In this document: positions 16,004 through 23,441 of the stretch, one piece after another
Layout: each line of letters begins with the position of its first letter
How positions within the stretch are numbered: the stretch's first letter is position 1
DNA from: Alphaproteobacteria bacterium
GTDB lineage: Bacteria > Pseudomonadota > Alphaproteobacteria > ATCC43930 > CGMCC-115725
Length of the DNA stretch: 42,748 bases
Direction: 5' to 3'
NCBI GenBank assembly: GCA_030041335.1
Contig: JASHOB010000052.1
Coordinates: forward strand, 1 to 42,748
Notes under the pieces: generated by a model
Told to the model about the DNA's origin: nothing
Seen by the model: the letters and a program-made list of their open reading frames with translations, nothing else
Databases searched by the model: none
Program-made: the position numbers and the translations under genes

Positions 16004-18100
16004 TCAGGCGGCGGCTTTGTATGCGGCGATGCCCTTGTCCTCGGCGACCAGCCGCTCGATCAGCGGCGCCGGTTTGAACAGGCTGCCGTGCTGTTTCTCC
16101 AGCTCGAGCATGCGGTCGCGGATTTTCTTGAGGCCGACGAGATCGGCATAGAACATCGGCCCGCCCCGCCACAACGGCCAACCGTAGCCGTAGACCCAGA
16201 TCACGTCGATGTCCGACGCCCTTAATGCCTTGCGCTCTTCCAGGATCTTCGCCGCCTCGTTGATCATCGGATAGATCAGGCGCTCGAAAATCTCCTGGTC
16301 GGGAATGGCGCGGCGGTCGACGCCCTCGCGGCGCGAGGCTTCCTTGATGATCTCCTCCACTTCCGGATCGGGGAGCGGCGCGCGGCTGCCCGGCTCATAG
16401 TGGTAGAAGCCTTTGCCCGCCTTCTGGCCGAAGCGGCCGCGCTCGGCCAGGCTGTCGCCGATGAAATTCTTGGCGCCGATCTCCTGGCGCCGCCGCCAGC
16501 CAAGCTCGATGCCGCCGCCCATGTCGGTGACGGCATAGGGACCCATCGGGAAACCGAAATCGACCAGCACCTTGTCGATCTGCTGCGGCAGCGCGCCCTC
16601 GATCAGCAAGCGCTCCGACTGCATACCGCGCGCCCGCATGATGCGATTCCCGACGAAGCCGTCGCAAACGCCGACGAGTACCGCGACTTTGCTGATCTTG
16701 CGCGCCACCGCCATTGAGGTCGCGACCACCCAGTCCGCGGTTTTGGCGGCCCGCACGATCTCCAAGAGCCGCATGACGTTGGCCGGCGAAAAGAAATGCA
16801 GGCCAATCACCGATTCCGGCCGCGACGCCACCGCCGCGATCTCGTCGATGTTCAAGGCCGAGGTGTTGGTGGCGAGGATCGCGCCCTTCCTGGCAAGCTT
16901 GTCCAGCTTTTGGAAGATCTCCTTCTTCAGGCCCATGTTCTCGTACACCGCCTCAATGATGAGGTCAGCGCCGGCGACATCCTCGATCTTGAGGCTTGGC
17001 TCGATCAGCGCCATGCGCTTCTCGATGTCGTCGGCGGCCAGTCCGCCGCGCGCCGCCGTGTTTTCGTAGTTGCGGCGGATGACGCCGAGACCGCGATCGA
17101 GATTCTTCTGGTCCTGCTCGATCAATGTGACCGGGATGCCGGCATTGGCGAAGTTCATGGTGATACCGCCGCCCATCGTGCCGGCGCCGATCACGGCAAC
17201 GGTCTTGATCTCGACCGGCTTGGTGTCAGGGGTGAGGCCCGGGATCTTCGCCGCCTCGCGCTCGGCGAAGAAGAAATAGCGTTGCGCCTTCGATTGGTCC
17301 GAGGCCAGGAGCTCCTGGAACAGGCGGCGCTCTTCGGCGATGCCTTGGTCGAACGGCAGATTCACCGCGGCCTCGAGGCATTTCATGATGTGGTTGGGCG
17401 CCATTTGGCCGCGCCAACGGCGACCATGGGTCTTGCGGAACTCGTCGAAGACGCCGGGATTGGCACGCGCCGCCAATATTTTCTCGTCGCGGTCGCGTAC
17501 CAAGGGCGGCTTGGCACGGGCCGCCGCCTTCTCGGCGAAGGCAACGGCGCCCGCGCGCAAGTCGCCCGCCACGATTTCGTCGATCAGACCGATCTCCTTT
17601 GCCTCGTCCGCGCCGATCATGTCGCCCGTGGTGATCATCGCCATCGCCTTCGCGATGCCGACGAGGCGGGGCAGACGCTGGGTGCCGCCGCCCCCCGGCA
17701 GCAGGCCGAGCTTGACTTCCGGCAGGCCGAACCGCGCCGAGCGGACCGCGATGCGATAATGACAAGCGAGCGCCAGCTCCAATCCGCCGCCCAAGGCGGT
17801 GCCGTGGATGGCGGCAATAACCGGTTTGGCACTGGCCTCGATCGCGGCGACGATGTCATGGAGGCCGGGCGCACGCGGCGCCTTGCCGAATTCGCTGATA
17901 TCGGCGCCGGCAACGAAAGTGCGGCCGGCGCAGATCAACACGATCGCTTTGAGCGCCGGGTCGGCGACCGCTTGCGTCAAGCCATCGAGCAATCCGACAC
18001 GCAGCCCGTGGCTCAACGCGTTCACCGGCGGATTGTCGGCGGTGAGAATGGCGACGACACCTTCACGGTCGAGGGTGACGAAATCGTTGATGTGGGCCAT
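16004..18100 (-). CDS. fused enoyl-CoA hydratase/3-hydroxyacyl-CoA dehydrogenase (FadB/FadJ-like)
   Basis: The 698-residue protein carries an N-terminal crotonase domain (about 1-190; oxyanion-hole segments GRTFVAGADISEF and ALGGGLELAL, catalytic Glu in LPEVKLGLLPGGGG) and a C-terminal NAD-dependent dehydrogenase (from about 295; VAVIGAGTMGGGI nucleotide-binding motif and catalytic His in GLHFFSPANVMRLLE), then a 3HCDH C-terminal part. It hydrates enoyl-CoA and oxidises the 3-hydroxyacyl-CoA, as in beta-oxidation. ATG 18100 follows AAAGGGA. No acyl-CoA dehydrogenase or classical thiolase is adjacent, so the cluster is not a full fatty acid cycle. A short palindrome lies 83 bases upstream of the start. 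Confidence 0.93.
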   Translation of the reverse strand: MAHINDFVTLDREGVVAILTADNPPVNALSHGLRVGLLDGLTQAVADPALKAIVLICAGRTFVAGADISEFGKAPRAPGLHDIVAAIEASAKPVIAAIHGTALGGGLELALACHYRIAVRSARFGLPEVKLGLLPGGGGTQRLPRLVGIAKAMAMITTGDMIGADEAKEIGLIDEIVAGDLRAGAVAFAEKAAARAKPPLVRDRDEKILAARANPGVFDEFRKTHGRRWRGQMAPNHIMKCLEAAVNLPFDQGIAEERRLFQELLASDQSKAQRYFFFAEREAAKIPGLTPDTKPVEIKTVAVIGAGTMGGGITMNFANAGIPVTLIEQDQKNLDRGLGVIRRNYENTAARGGLAADDIEKRMALIEPSLKIEDVAGADLIIEAVYENMGLKKEIFQKLDKLARKGAILATNTSALNIDEIAAVASRPESVIGLHFFSPANVMRLLEIVRAAKTADWVVATSMAVARKISKVAVLVGVCDGFVGNRIMRARGMQSERLLIEGALPQQIDKVLVDFGFPMGPYAVTDMGGGIELGWRRRQEIGAKNFIGDSLAERGRFGQKAGKGFYHYEPGSRAPLPDPEVEEIIKEASRREGVDRRAIPDQEIFERLIYPMINEAAKILEERKALRASDIDVIWVYGYGWPLWRGGPMFYADLVGLKKIRDRMLELEKQHGSLFKPAPLIERLVAEDKGIAAYKAAA

Positions 18101-18141
18101 GTTGATTCCCTTTGCTCTATCTGCGCTGCCGCCGTGATCCA

Positions 18142-18194
18142 ACCTGCCGTGCTCGCAGGTCCAATACCGTGGCTGCGCCAGATTGACAGGTCAA
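18142..18194 (-). promoter_or_regulatory. candidate promoter/operator in the leader of the FadB-like gene
   Basis: The 140-base gap between the SnoaL-like and FadB-like genes holds a perfect 5-2-5 inverted repeat, TTGACAGGTCAA (18183-18194, plus strand). On the minus strand it reads as a TTGACC -35-like box; no good -10 lies at 17 bases, so the promoter reading is weak. Between it and the gene, ACCTGC (18142-18147) and GCAGGT (18155-18160) form a six-pair hairpin with a seven-base loop. The palindrome could bind a TetR- or GntR-type regulator; no regulator gene of those families is seen in the window. Confidence 0.35.
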
Positions 18195-18240
18195 GCGCGG
18201 CAACGAGGCGCGATGGTTGGTGTCATATCGCCCTATCGTC

Positions 18241-18852
18241 CTAGAAAAAACCTTCACCGGTCTCGAGCCAGCGATCCGCTTTGGCGTAGTAGGCCTTGGT
18301 AATATCGGGGCGGGCGTCGCCGGGCAATTCCTGGGAAACGGAATAACCGCGCTGCATCATGGTCCAGCACAAAAACCGGTAGTCGGGGCGATATTTCTTG
18401 ATCTCGTTCCAATCGACCGGCAGCTTGTCATTCGGATTTACCGCGGTCATCGTGTCCTTCATGTAAATGCCCATGAAAGATTTCATGCGCCAGCCCTGTC
18501 GCGTGCGCACGATCAGTGAATGGAAGCGCGCATAGTTCATCATATCGACCTCGATACCGCCGAACAGGCTGCGCGAATAGATCGTGCCGGGGCTTTCGCA
18601 GATCGCCCGGTCGCCGTTGACGCGGCAATAGGCGGGCCAGATCATGTGCTTGCCGCGCGAGCCGCGATCCTCGAACATGATGCGCGACGCTTCGGCAAAT
18701 TGCTGCCCGGTACCGAGGAACCAGGTGGTGCAGACCTGGCTTTCCGCGACGTAGCAATCGGCAAGCCTTTGCCATTCGCACTGGTCGCGCCAAAATCGCT
18801 CGAGGCGCACCAGCTCGAAAATTTCCTGGCGGTCGACAAAGTCTTTATCCAT
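18241..18852 (-). CDS. SnoaL-like/NTF2-fold protein
   Basis: The 203-residue protein starts with a helix (DRQEIFELVRLERFWRDQ) and continues with alternating strands and aromatic residues typical of the SnoaL_4/NTF2-like alpha+beta barrel, similar to small subunits of ring-hydroxylating dioxygenases and to nuclear transport factor 2-fold isomerases. No metal site or clear catalytic dyad is recognised. The start at ATG 18852 follows GGGGAG. It is the first gene of the minus-strand set, 140 bases before the FadB-like gene, and is divergent from maoC-like with 103 bases between the starts. A hydratase, isomerase or binding role on the pathway substrate is possible but not shown. Confidence 0.75.
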   Translation of the reverse strand: MDKDFVDRQEIFELVRLERFWRDQCEWQRLADCYVAESQVCTTWFLGTGQQFAEASRIMFEDRGSRGKHMIWPAYCRVNGDRAICESPGTIYSRSLFGGIEVDMMNYARFHSLIVRTRQGWRMKSFMGIYMKDTMTAVNPNDKLPVDWNEIKKYRPDYRFLCWTMMQRGYSVSQELPGDARPDITKAYYAKADRWLETGEGFF

Positions 18853-18886
18853 GACGGCGTCTCCCCTGGCGTTTGCCATGGTTTAC

Positions 18887-18918
18887 CACGCTGTGCTCGA
18901 CAAACGCGACAAAGCGTG
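18887..18918. promoter_or_regulatory. inverted and direct repeats in a divergent promoter region
   Basis: Between the divergent SnoaL-like and MaoC-like starts, CACGCT (18887-18892) and AGCGTG (18913-18918) form an inverted repeat, and CGACAAA is repeated directly at 18898-18904 and 18907-18913. The position, 34-65 bases from both starts, suits an operator controlling both directions. The repeats are short and could be chance in GC-rich DNA. Confidence 0.3.
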
Positions 18919-18955
18919 TTCGGTTGGGCCGCGGACCACGAACAGGAGCGCAGGA

Positions 18956-19420
18956 ATGCGACAGTTTGCGAATCTCGATGAGCTAAAGGGCGCGGCCGGC
19001 CAGGTGATAGGCGAAGGCGAATGGTTCACCGTCACGCAAGCGATTATCAACAAATTCGCCGAAGCGACCGGCGACTTCCAGTACATCCATGTCGATCCAG
19101 AGCGGGCCAAGAGCGGCCCTTTCGGCACCACGGTGGCGCACGGCTTTTTGACACTGTCGCTGCTGCCGACCTTGGGGCGCAGCGTTTACCGCGTGGGCGG
19201 CATCGCCACCGGCATCAATTACGGTGCCAACCGCATCCGCTTCATCGAGCCGGTGAAAGTCGATTCCCGGATCCGCTCCAAAGTGAGGCTCGTTTCTGTC
19301 GAGCCACATCCGCCGGGCGAGCGGATCACGACGGAAACGACGGTCGAGATCGAGGGCTCGGCAAAACCCGCGCTGGTGGCGGAAATGCTGTCGCTGATGA
19401 TTCGGGGCCAAGCCGCCTGA
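18956..19420 (+). CDS. MaoC family dehydratase
   Basis: The 154-residue protein has a single hot-dog domain of the MaoC/(R)-specific enoyl-CoA hydratase kind. The hydratase 2 motif is clear: FAEATGDFQYIHVDPERA, with catalytic Asp40 and His45, followed by FGTTVAHGFLTLSL. These enzymes hydrate trans-2-enoyl-CoA to the (R)-3-hydroxyacyl-CoA. ATG 18956 with GGAG upstream is preferred over an ATG at 18851, which would add an unrelated arginine-rich stretch and overlap the divergent gene. It faces away from the catabolic set, and its product would feed the same CoA intermediates with opposite stereochemistry to the FadB-like hydratase. Confidence 0.92.
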   Translation: MRQFANLDELKGAAGQVIGEGEWFTVTQAIINKFAEATGDFQYIHVDPERAKSGPFGTTVAHGFLTLSLLPTLGRSVYRVGGIATGINYGANRIRFIEPVKVDSRIRSKVRLVSVEPHPPGERITTETTVEIEGSAKPALVAEMLSLMIRGQAA

Positions 19421-19667
19421 GAGCAATCGCTATTTTTTCGATGCCGGGAGAACCGGTACGGGGGCATGAATGTCACGCGCGTAGCGGCCCGGTCGCGATA
19501 TTTTCCGGCGTTACTACCGTTGTTCGCCCTTCTTGCGGCCTCTGCTCTTGACACGGCGCAATTCTGGCGGGCGATACGTTGCATTGGGACGGAACGGATT
19601 GCGGCTCGGGGCGCGCTTTTGCCGGGTGTGCTCGAGGCCGTTTTCGTCACCGGCGGTCACAGCAAAC
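19421..19667. other. convergent intergenic region without a recognised gene
   Basis: Between the MaoC-like gene (plus) and the FtsH paralogue (minus) there are about 250 bases. A plus-strand open frame beginning at 19466 has a hydrophobic start (PALLPLFALLAAS) but soon turns poor and runs antisense into the protease gene, so I do not call it. Nothing else is recognised apart from the hairpin at 19668-19695. Confidence 0.4.
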
Positions 19668-19695
19668 GGCTTCTTTTTGCCGTGTTGAAGAAGCC
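19668..19695 (-). terminator. hairpin directly after ftsH-like stop codon
   Basis: An exact eight-base inverted repeat, GGCTTCTT (19668-19675) with AAGAAGCC (19688-19695), begins at the base after the FtsH paralogue's stop codon. The loop is 12 bases. On the minus strand the stem is followed by GTTTG, a poor T-run, so this is a possible intrinsic terminator or a stabilising 3' hairpin. Confidence 0.5.
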
Positions 19696-21582
19696 TCAGT
19701 TTAATGCCTTGGTTGAGGCGACCGGCGCTCGCGGCGCGATCGCCGGCTTGTCGGGCATTGGTTCGATCTCGTCTGCCGACATGATCTGCGCGCGCAGGTC
19801 TTCGATGTCGACCTCCTCGAGGGTTTCTTTCTGCAACAGCAGCTGTGCGGTCCTCTCGTGGACCGACCTGTGGCGATTAAGGATTTCGGTGGCCTGGTCG
19901 AAGGCGTGACCGACTAGTCCGCGGATCGCGTGGTCCATCAGCCGCTCGGTCTCGTCGCTGAACTCACGAGCATAGGCGTTCGGCTGCGCAGGAGTCCCGA
20001 GCGGCGGTGGACGCTCGCGTTCGTAAGCGACGTGCCCGAGGTCCTTATCCATTCCATAGCGCAACACCATGCTGCGCGCGGTGTCGGTCGCCTTCACCAG
20101 ATCGTCGGCAGCACCGGTGGAAAGATGATGAAAAAAAATCCACTCGGCGGCGCGGCCGCCGAGCAGTACCGCCATGCGGTTTTCCAGCTCCTCCCGCGTC
20201 ATCAGGAAGCGGTCCTCTGTTGGCCGCTGGATGGTGTAGCCGAGAGCGCCGATGCCCCGAGGAATGATCGAGACTTTGTGTACCGGGTCCTGGCCAGGCA
20301 GGGCCATGGCGACGATGGCGTGACCAAGTTCGTGATAGGCGACGATCTCGCGTTCCTTCGGGATGAGCAGCCGGTTCTTCTTTTCTAATCCCGCGACGAT
20401 GCGTTCGACCGCAACAGTGAAGTCGGTGAGATGCACGCTGTCAGCGCCCCGCCTCGTCGCCAACAGCGCCGCCTCGTTGACCAGATTTGCGAGATCGGCG
20501 CCGGTAAAGCCCGGCGTCAATTCGGCGATCTGTTCCGGGTCGACATCGGTTGCCAAGACTGCCTTCCGCAAATGCACCCTCAAGATCGCAATGCGACCCT
20601 TTTTGTCGGGGCGATCGACCAGAACCTGACGGTCGAAACGGCCCGCGCGCAAGAGCGCCGGATCCAGGATCTCCGGCCGGTTGGTGGCGGCAAGGAGAAT
20701 GACACCGATAGTCGGATCGAAACCGTCCAATTCTACCAGAAGCTGGTTGAGCGTCTGCTCCTTCTCAGAATTGCCGCCGTACGGAAAGGCGCCCCGGGCG
20801 CCGCCGAGCGCATCGAGTTCGTCGATGAAGATGATCGCCGGCGCCTCCTTGCGGGCCTGTTCGAAGAGATCTCGGACCCGCGCTGCACCGACGCCAACGA
20901 ACATCTCGACGAATTCCGAGCCGGAGATCGAGAAGAACTTAACGCCGGCCTCGCCGGCCACAGCGCGCGCAAGCAAGGTCTTGCCAGTGCCGGGAGGGCC
21001 GACCAGGAGCACACCTTTGGGAATCCGCGCGCCGAGCCGGCCGTAGCCTTTCGGATCTTTCAAAAACTCGACGACCTCCTTGAGCTCCTCCTTAGCCTCA
21101 TCGACGCCGGCGACATCGGCGAAACTCACCTTGACGTCGGTCTCGACATAGATTTTCGCGCGGCTCTTGCCAATTGCCATCAGTCCCCCGGCTCCCTGTC
21201 CGAAGCGGCGGATGACCAGCATCCACAGTCCGAAGAAGATCACAGCCGGCAGCACCCAAGACAACAGGTCGGCCAACCAGGTGTTCGGGATCTCCCCCGT
21301 ATAGGTGACGTGGTGCTTGTCGAGCTCGCCCGCCAAATCAGGAGCGACCCGGGTGGTGACGAACTGCTTTAGCCCGTCTTTCTCGGGCTTTTTGAGCGTC
21401 CCTTGAATCCGGCTCTGGCTGATCCAGACCTGATCGATCTTGTCCTGGTCGAGCAGCGTCTGGAACCGACTGTACGGTATCGCTGTGTACTCCTTGCTCG
21501 ACTGGTAGAAACTCTGCACCAGCGCGAATATCGCGAACGCAGCCACGATGTACCAGACGTTGATCTTGGTCTTACGATCCAT
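19696..21582 (-). CDS. FtsH-type membrane ATP-dependent zinc metalloprotease (accessory paralogue)
   Basis: The 628-residue protein has the complete FtsH layout: a membrane helix (8-26), a periplasmic domain, a second helix (about 103-125), an AAA module with Walker A GPPGTGKT (195-202), Walker B FIDELDAL and the second region of homology ([22 protein letters not shown] is its span, 298-319), and a peptidase with zinc site HELGH (His417, Glu418, His421) plus the acidic ligand in [10 protein letters not shown]. It degrades membrane and damaged proteins. Several features differ from housekeeping FtsH: HELGH instead of HEAGH and GGARG after Walker B. The usual hflX/tilS/folP neighbours are absent, so I infer a second copy. 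GAGGT precedes ATG 21582. Confidence 0.93.
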   Translation of the reverse strand: MDRKTKINVWYIVAAFAIFALVQSFYQSSKEYTAIPYSRFQTLLDQDKIDQVWISQSRIQGTLKKPEKDGLKQFVTTRVAPDLAGELDKHHVTYTGEIPNTWLADLLSWVLPAVIFFGLWMLVIRRFGQGAGGLMAIGKSRAKIYVETDVKVSFADVAGVDEAKEELKEVVEFLKDPKGYGRLGARIPKGVLLVGPPGTGKTLLARAVAGEAGVKFFSISGSEFVEMFVGVGAARVRDLFEQARKEAPAIIFIDELDALGGARGAFPYGGNSEKEQTLNQLLVELDGFDPTIGVILLAATNRPEILDPALLRAGRFDRQVLVDRPDKKGRIAILRVHLRKAVLATDVDPEQIAELTPGFTGADLANLVNEAALLATRRGADSVHLTDFTVAVERIVAGLEKKNRLLIPKEREIVAYHELGHAIVAMALPGQDPVHKVSIIPRGIGALGYTIQRPTEDRFLMTREELENRMAVLLGGRAAEWIFFHHLSTGAADDLVKATDTARSMVLRYGMDKDLGHVAYERERPPPLGTPAQPNAYAREFSDETERLMDHAIRGLVGHAFDQATEILNRHRSVHERTAQLLLQKETLEEVDIEDLRAQIMSADEIEPMPDKPAIAPRAPVASTKALN

Positions 21583-21680
21583 GGTGACCTCCCGGGCCCA
21601 GCTCCCGGATGCGAGCCGCCGTGGCGCAGATCGACGCTCGCTGCTGTCGGCGCGGCGACACGCGTATCATTATGATCTTG

Positions 21681-21709
21681 ATATAGGCAAAGACTTTATC
21701 GCTTATCAG
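21681..21709 (-). promoter_or_regulatory. possible heat-shock-type promoter for the FtsH paralogue
   Basis: On the minus strand CTGATAA (21709-21703) lies 15 bases before CCTATAT (21687-21681), which resembles the alphaproteobacterial RpoH -10 element; the -35 match to CTTGAA is poor. The predicted leader would be about 90 bases. RpoH control of ftsH is known in several bacteria; here it is only a suggestion. The surrounding stretch 21660-21720 is the most AT-rich part of the divergent region. Confidence 0.3.
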
Positions 21710-21850
21710 CCGGCCAGCTACCGCGCTTGAGCCGGACATGAAGGATGCACATTGCAATACGTTGATCGGGATGGGGCTAGGTGTTGCGATAATTGCCCTC
21801 CTCGGCGCGCTAGGAACCATGACGCCAGGCGAGTATATGATGGCGAGCTG

Positions 21851-22399
21851 ATGATGACGCGGCTCTTTCCCCTGGCAATGGTCGGATGGCTGGCATTGGC
21901 GACGCTATCGTCGCGCGCCGCCGTGCCTCAAATTGGTGAGCCGGCGCCGGTGCTCAAGGCCACCGAGCTTGACGGCCAACCGTTTGATCTTTCGGCCGCG
22001 CACGGCAAAGTGGTGATTGTCAATTTCTGGGCAACCTGGTGCCTGCCCTGCCGCGCCGAGATGCCGGCGCTCGATGGCTTCTATCGCGCGTTTCGCGATC
22101 GCGGCCTGGTGCTGATCGGCGTCAGCGTCGACCGTTGGGCCGACCGCGCCAAGGTTGGCGCACTGATGCGGCAATATTCCTATCCCGCCGCGATGATCAA
22201 CGAGGCGCTCGCCAACGATTTCCCGCGCCCGCGGGAAATTCCCATCACCTATGTCATCGACCGGGCCGGCGTGCTTCGCGCCATTCTGCGGCCCGGACGC
22301 GTTGCCGTGACGCCCAAGACCCTGGCCGAGACAGTGCTGCCGTTGCTCCTAAGACAACCGGCGCCAAGCCCCTCCGGCCTGTCGGCCGCCGCCGACTAA
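21851..22399 (+). CDS. TlpA-like thioredoxin-fold protein, exported
   Basis: The 182-residue protein has an N-terminal signal or anchor (MVGWLALATLSSRAA) and a TlpA/ResA-type thioredoxin domain: IGEPAPVLKATELDGQPFDL, then NFWATWCLPCRAEMP with redox cysteines Cys64 and Cys67, and a cis-proline loop at EIPITYVID. Such proteins reduce disulfides in the periplasm, often for cytochrome c or copper centre maturation. Two adjacent ATGs (21851, 21854) are possible starts. It is divergent from the FtsH paralogue by 268 bases and overlaps the convergent DUF1993 gene by four bases. No cytochrome maturation genes are near, so its partner is unknown. Confidence 0.9.
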   Translation: MMTRLFPLAMVGWLALATLSSRAAVPQIGEPAPVLKATELDGQPFDLSAAHGKVVIVNFWATWCLPCRAEMPALDGFYRAFRDRGLVLIGVSVDRWADRAKVGALMRQYSYPAAMINEALANDFPRPREIPITYVIDRAGVLRAILRPGRVAVTPKTLAETVLPLLLRQPAPSPSGLSAAAD

Positions 22400-22905
22400 C
22401 GGGCTGGACCGAAAAAGTCGCGCTTGCCGATCGTCAAGCCATTGTGCCGCAGCAGACCGTACGCCGTGGTGCAGTGGAAATAGAATTGCGGGATGACGAA
22501 GCCGATCAGATAGTCCCGCCCCTTCAAGCTGCCGGTTGCCGCCCCCAGCGGGAATGTCACCTCGACATCGTCACGGCCCTCGAACTGCTCCGGCTTGATC
22601 GTCTCGAGAAAGGCGATGGTCTTGGCGAGGCGCGCCCGCAATTCGGCGAAGCTCGCTTCGGTGTCGGGAAATGCCGGCACCGGCACGTTGGCGACCCGCG
22701 CGGCGCCGCCCTTTGCGTGATCGGTCGCGGTCTGGACCTGGCGGATGAAGTCGTACATATCGGGAAACAACCGCGCGCGCAGCAGCGCCTCCGGCGGAAA
22801 TTTCTTCTCGGCCGCGTAGGCCTCCGCCTTGTCGATGAGAAGCGACAGCGCGTTCAGATGGCGGATGAAGCTCGGCACCGTGGCCTGATAGAGAGTGAAT
22901 GACAT
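22396..22905 (-). CDS. DUF1993 family protein
   Basis: The 169-residue protein matches DUF1993: an opening helix (YQATVPSFIRHLNALSLLIDKA), then LLRARLFPDMYDFIRQVQTATDHAK, a proline-bearing segment, and a C-terminal GFVIPQFYFHCTTAYGLLRHNG. The fold is expected to be a four-helix bundle related to DinB. Function is unknown; the histidines in the ATDHAK and FHCTTAYGLLRH segments could bind a metal as in DinB relatives. It is the third gene of a set with DUF3237 (15-base gap) and a GMC oxidoreductase, and its 3' end overlaps the TlpA-like gene by four bases. Confidence 0.85.
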   Translation of the reverse strand: MSFTLYQATVPSFIRHLNALSLLIDKAEAYAAEKKFPPEALLRARLFPDMYDFIRQVQTATDHAKGGAARVANVPVPAFPDTEASFAELRARLAKTIAFLETIKPEQFEGRDDVEVTFPLGAATGSLKGRDYLIGFVIPQFYFHCTTAYGLLRHNGLTIGKRDFFGPAR

Positions 22906-22920
22906 TGGCGATCCTTCGGT

Positions 22921-23430
22921 CTAAAGCATTTTGTAGTAACGGACGAAGAGACATTCCGGCACGCGCTCGGCGATGCCGAGAAACACGTAATCCGACAGCC
23001 AGCTGTATTTCCCCGCCGGCGCCTCGAACACAGTGTAGGTGCGGAAATAATATTCGGCCGGGTCGATCCAGCCATCACCGGCGTTGAGGCGCCTCATGAT
23101 CTCGGGCGGACCGTAGCGATGGCCGGTGTTGCGGATATTGATAAAGACGCCGTCGTCGGTCTGGAACGTATAGCGCGCATCAATGGTGCCTTTACCGTCA
23201 TGGCGCACGAGCGGCCATTCGGTGCCGCCCGCAATGACCTTGCCCTTGATTCCGGGCCCTTCGAAATCACCACCCAGCACCGGAACCATCATGCGCGTAC
23301 CGGTTCCCATATATTCGCCCAAAACCAGACCCTTACCGGTAATGACGCGGGTCTGCATCACATATTCGAATTTCGGCAACATACCAGCCAATTTTTTTGG
23401 CTGGTGGGTATCGTTGAGCTCAAAAGCCAT
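22921..23430 (-). CDS. DUF3237 family protein
   Basis: The 169-residue protein matches DUF3237, a small beta-barrel family: KFEYVMQTRVITGKGLVLGEY, GTRMMVPVLGGDFEGPGIKGKV, GGTEWPLVRHDGKGTIDARYTFQTDDG and RNTGHRYGPPEIM. The last parts are the usual family landmarks. The function of the family is unknown; members occur beside oxidoreductases and aromatic degradation genes. It lies 11 bases after the GMC oxidoreductase gene and 15 before DUF1993, so cotranscription is very likely. Confidence 0.87.
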   Translation of the reverse strand: MAFELNDTHQPKKLAGMLPKFEYVMQTRVITGKGLVLGEYMGTGTRMMVPVLGGDFEGPGIKGKVIAGGTEWPLVRHDGKGTIDARYTFQTDDGVFINIRNTGHRYGPPEIMRRLNAGDGWIDPAEYYFRTYTVFEAPAGKYSWLSDYVFLGIAERVPECLFVRYYKML

Positions 23431-23441
23431 TTTCGTCTCCC

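Noticed and set aside
16796-18244. Open frame of 482 codons antisense to the FadB-like gene
   Set aside because: The opposite strand encodes complete crotonase and dehydrogenase motifs; this frame has none.
19466-19909. Plus-strand frame with a hydrophobic start near the FtsH 3' end
   Set aside because: The second half is antisense to the protease and the first half has no ribosome site or recognisable fold.
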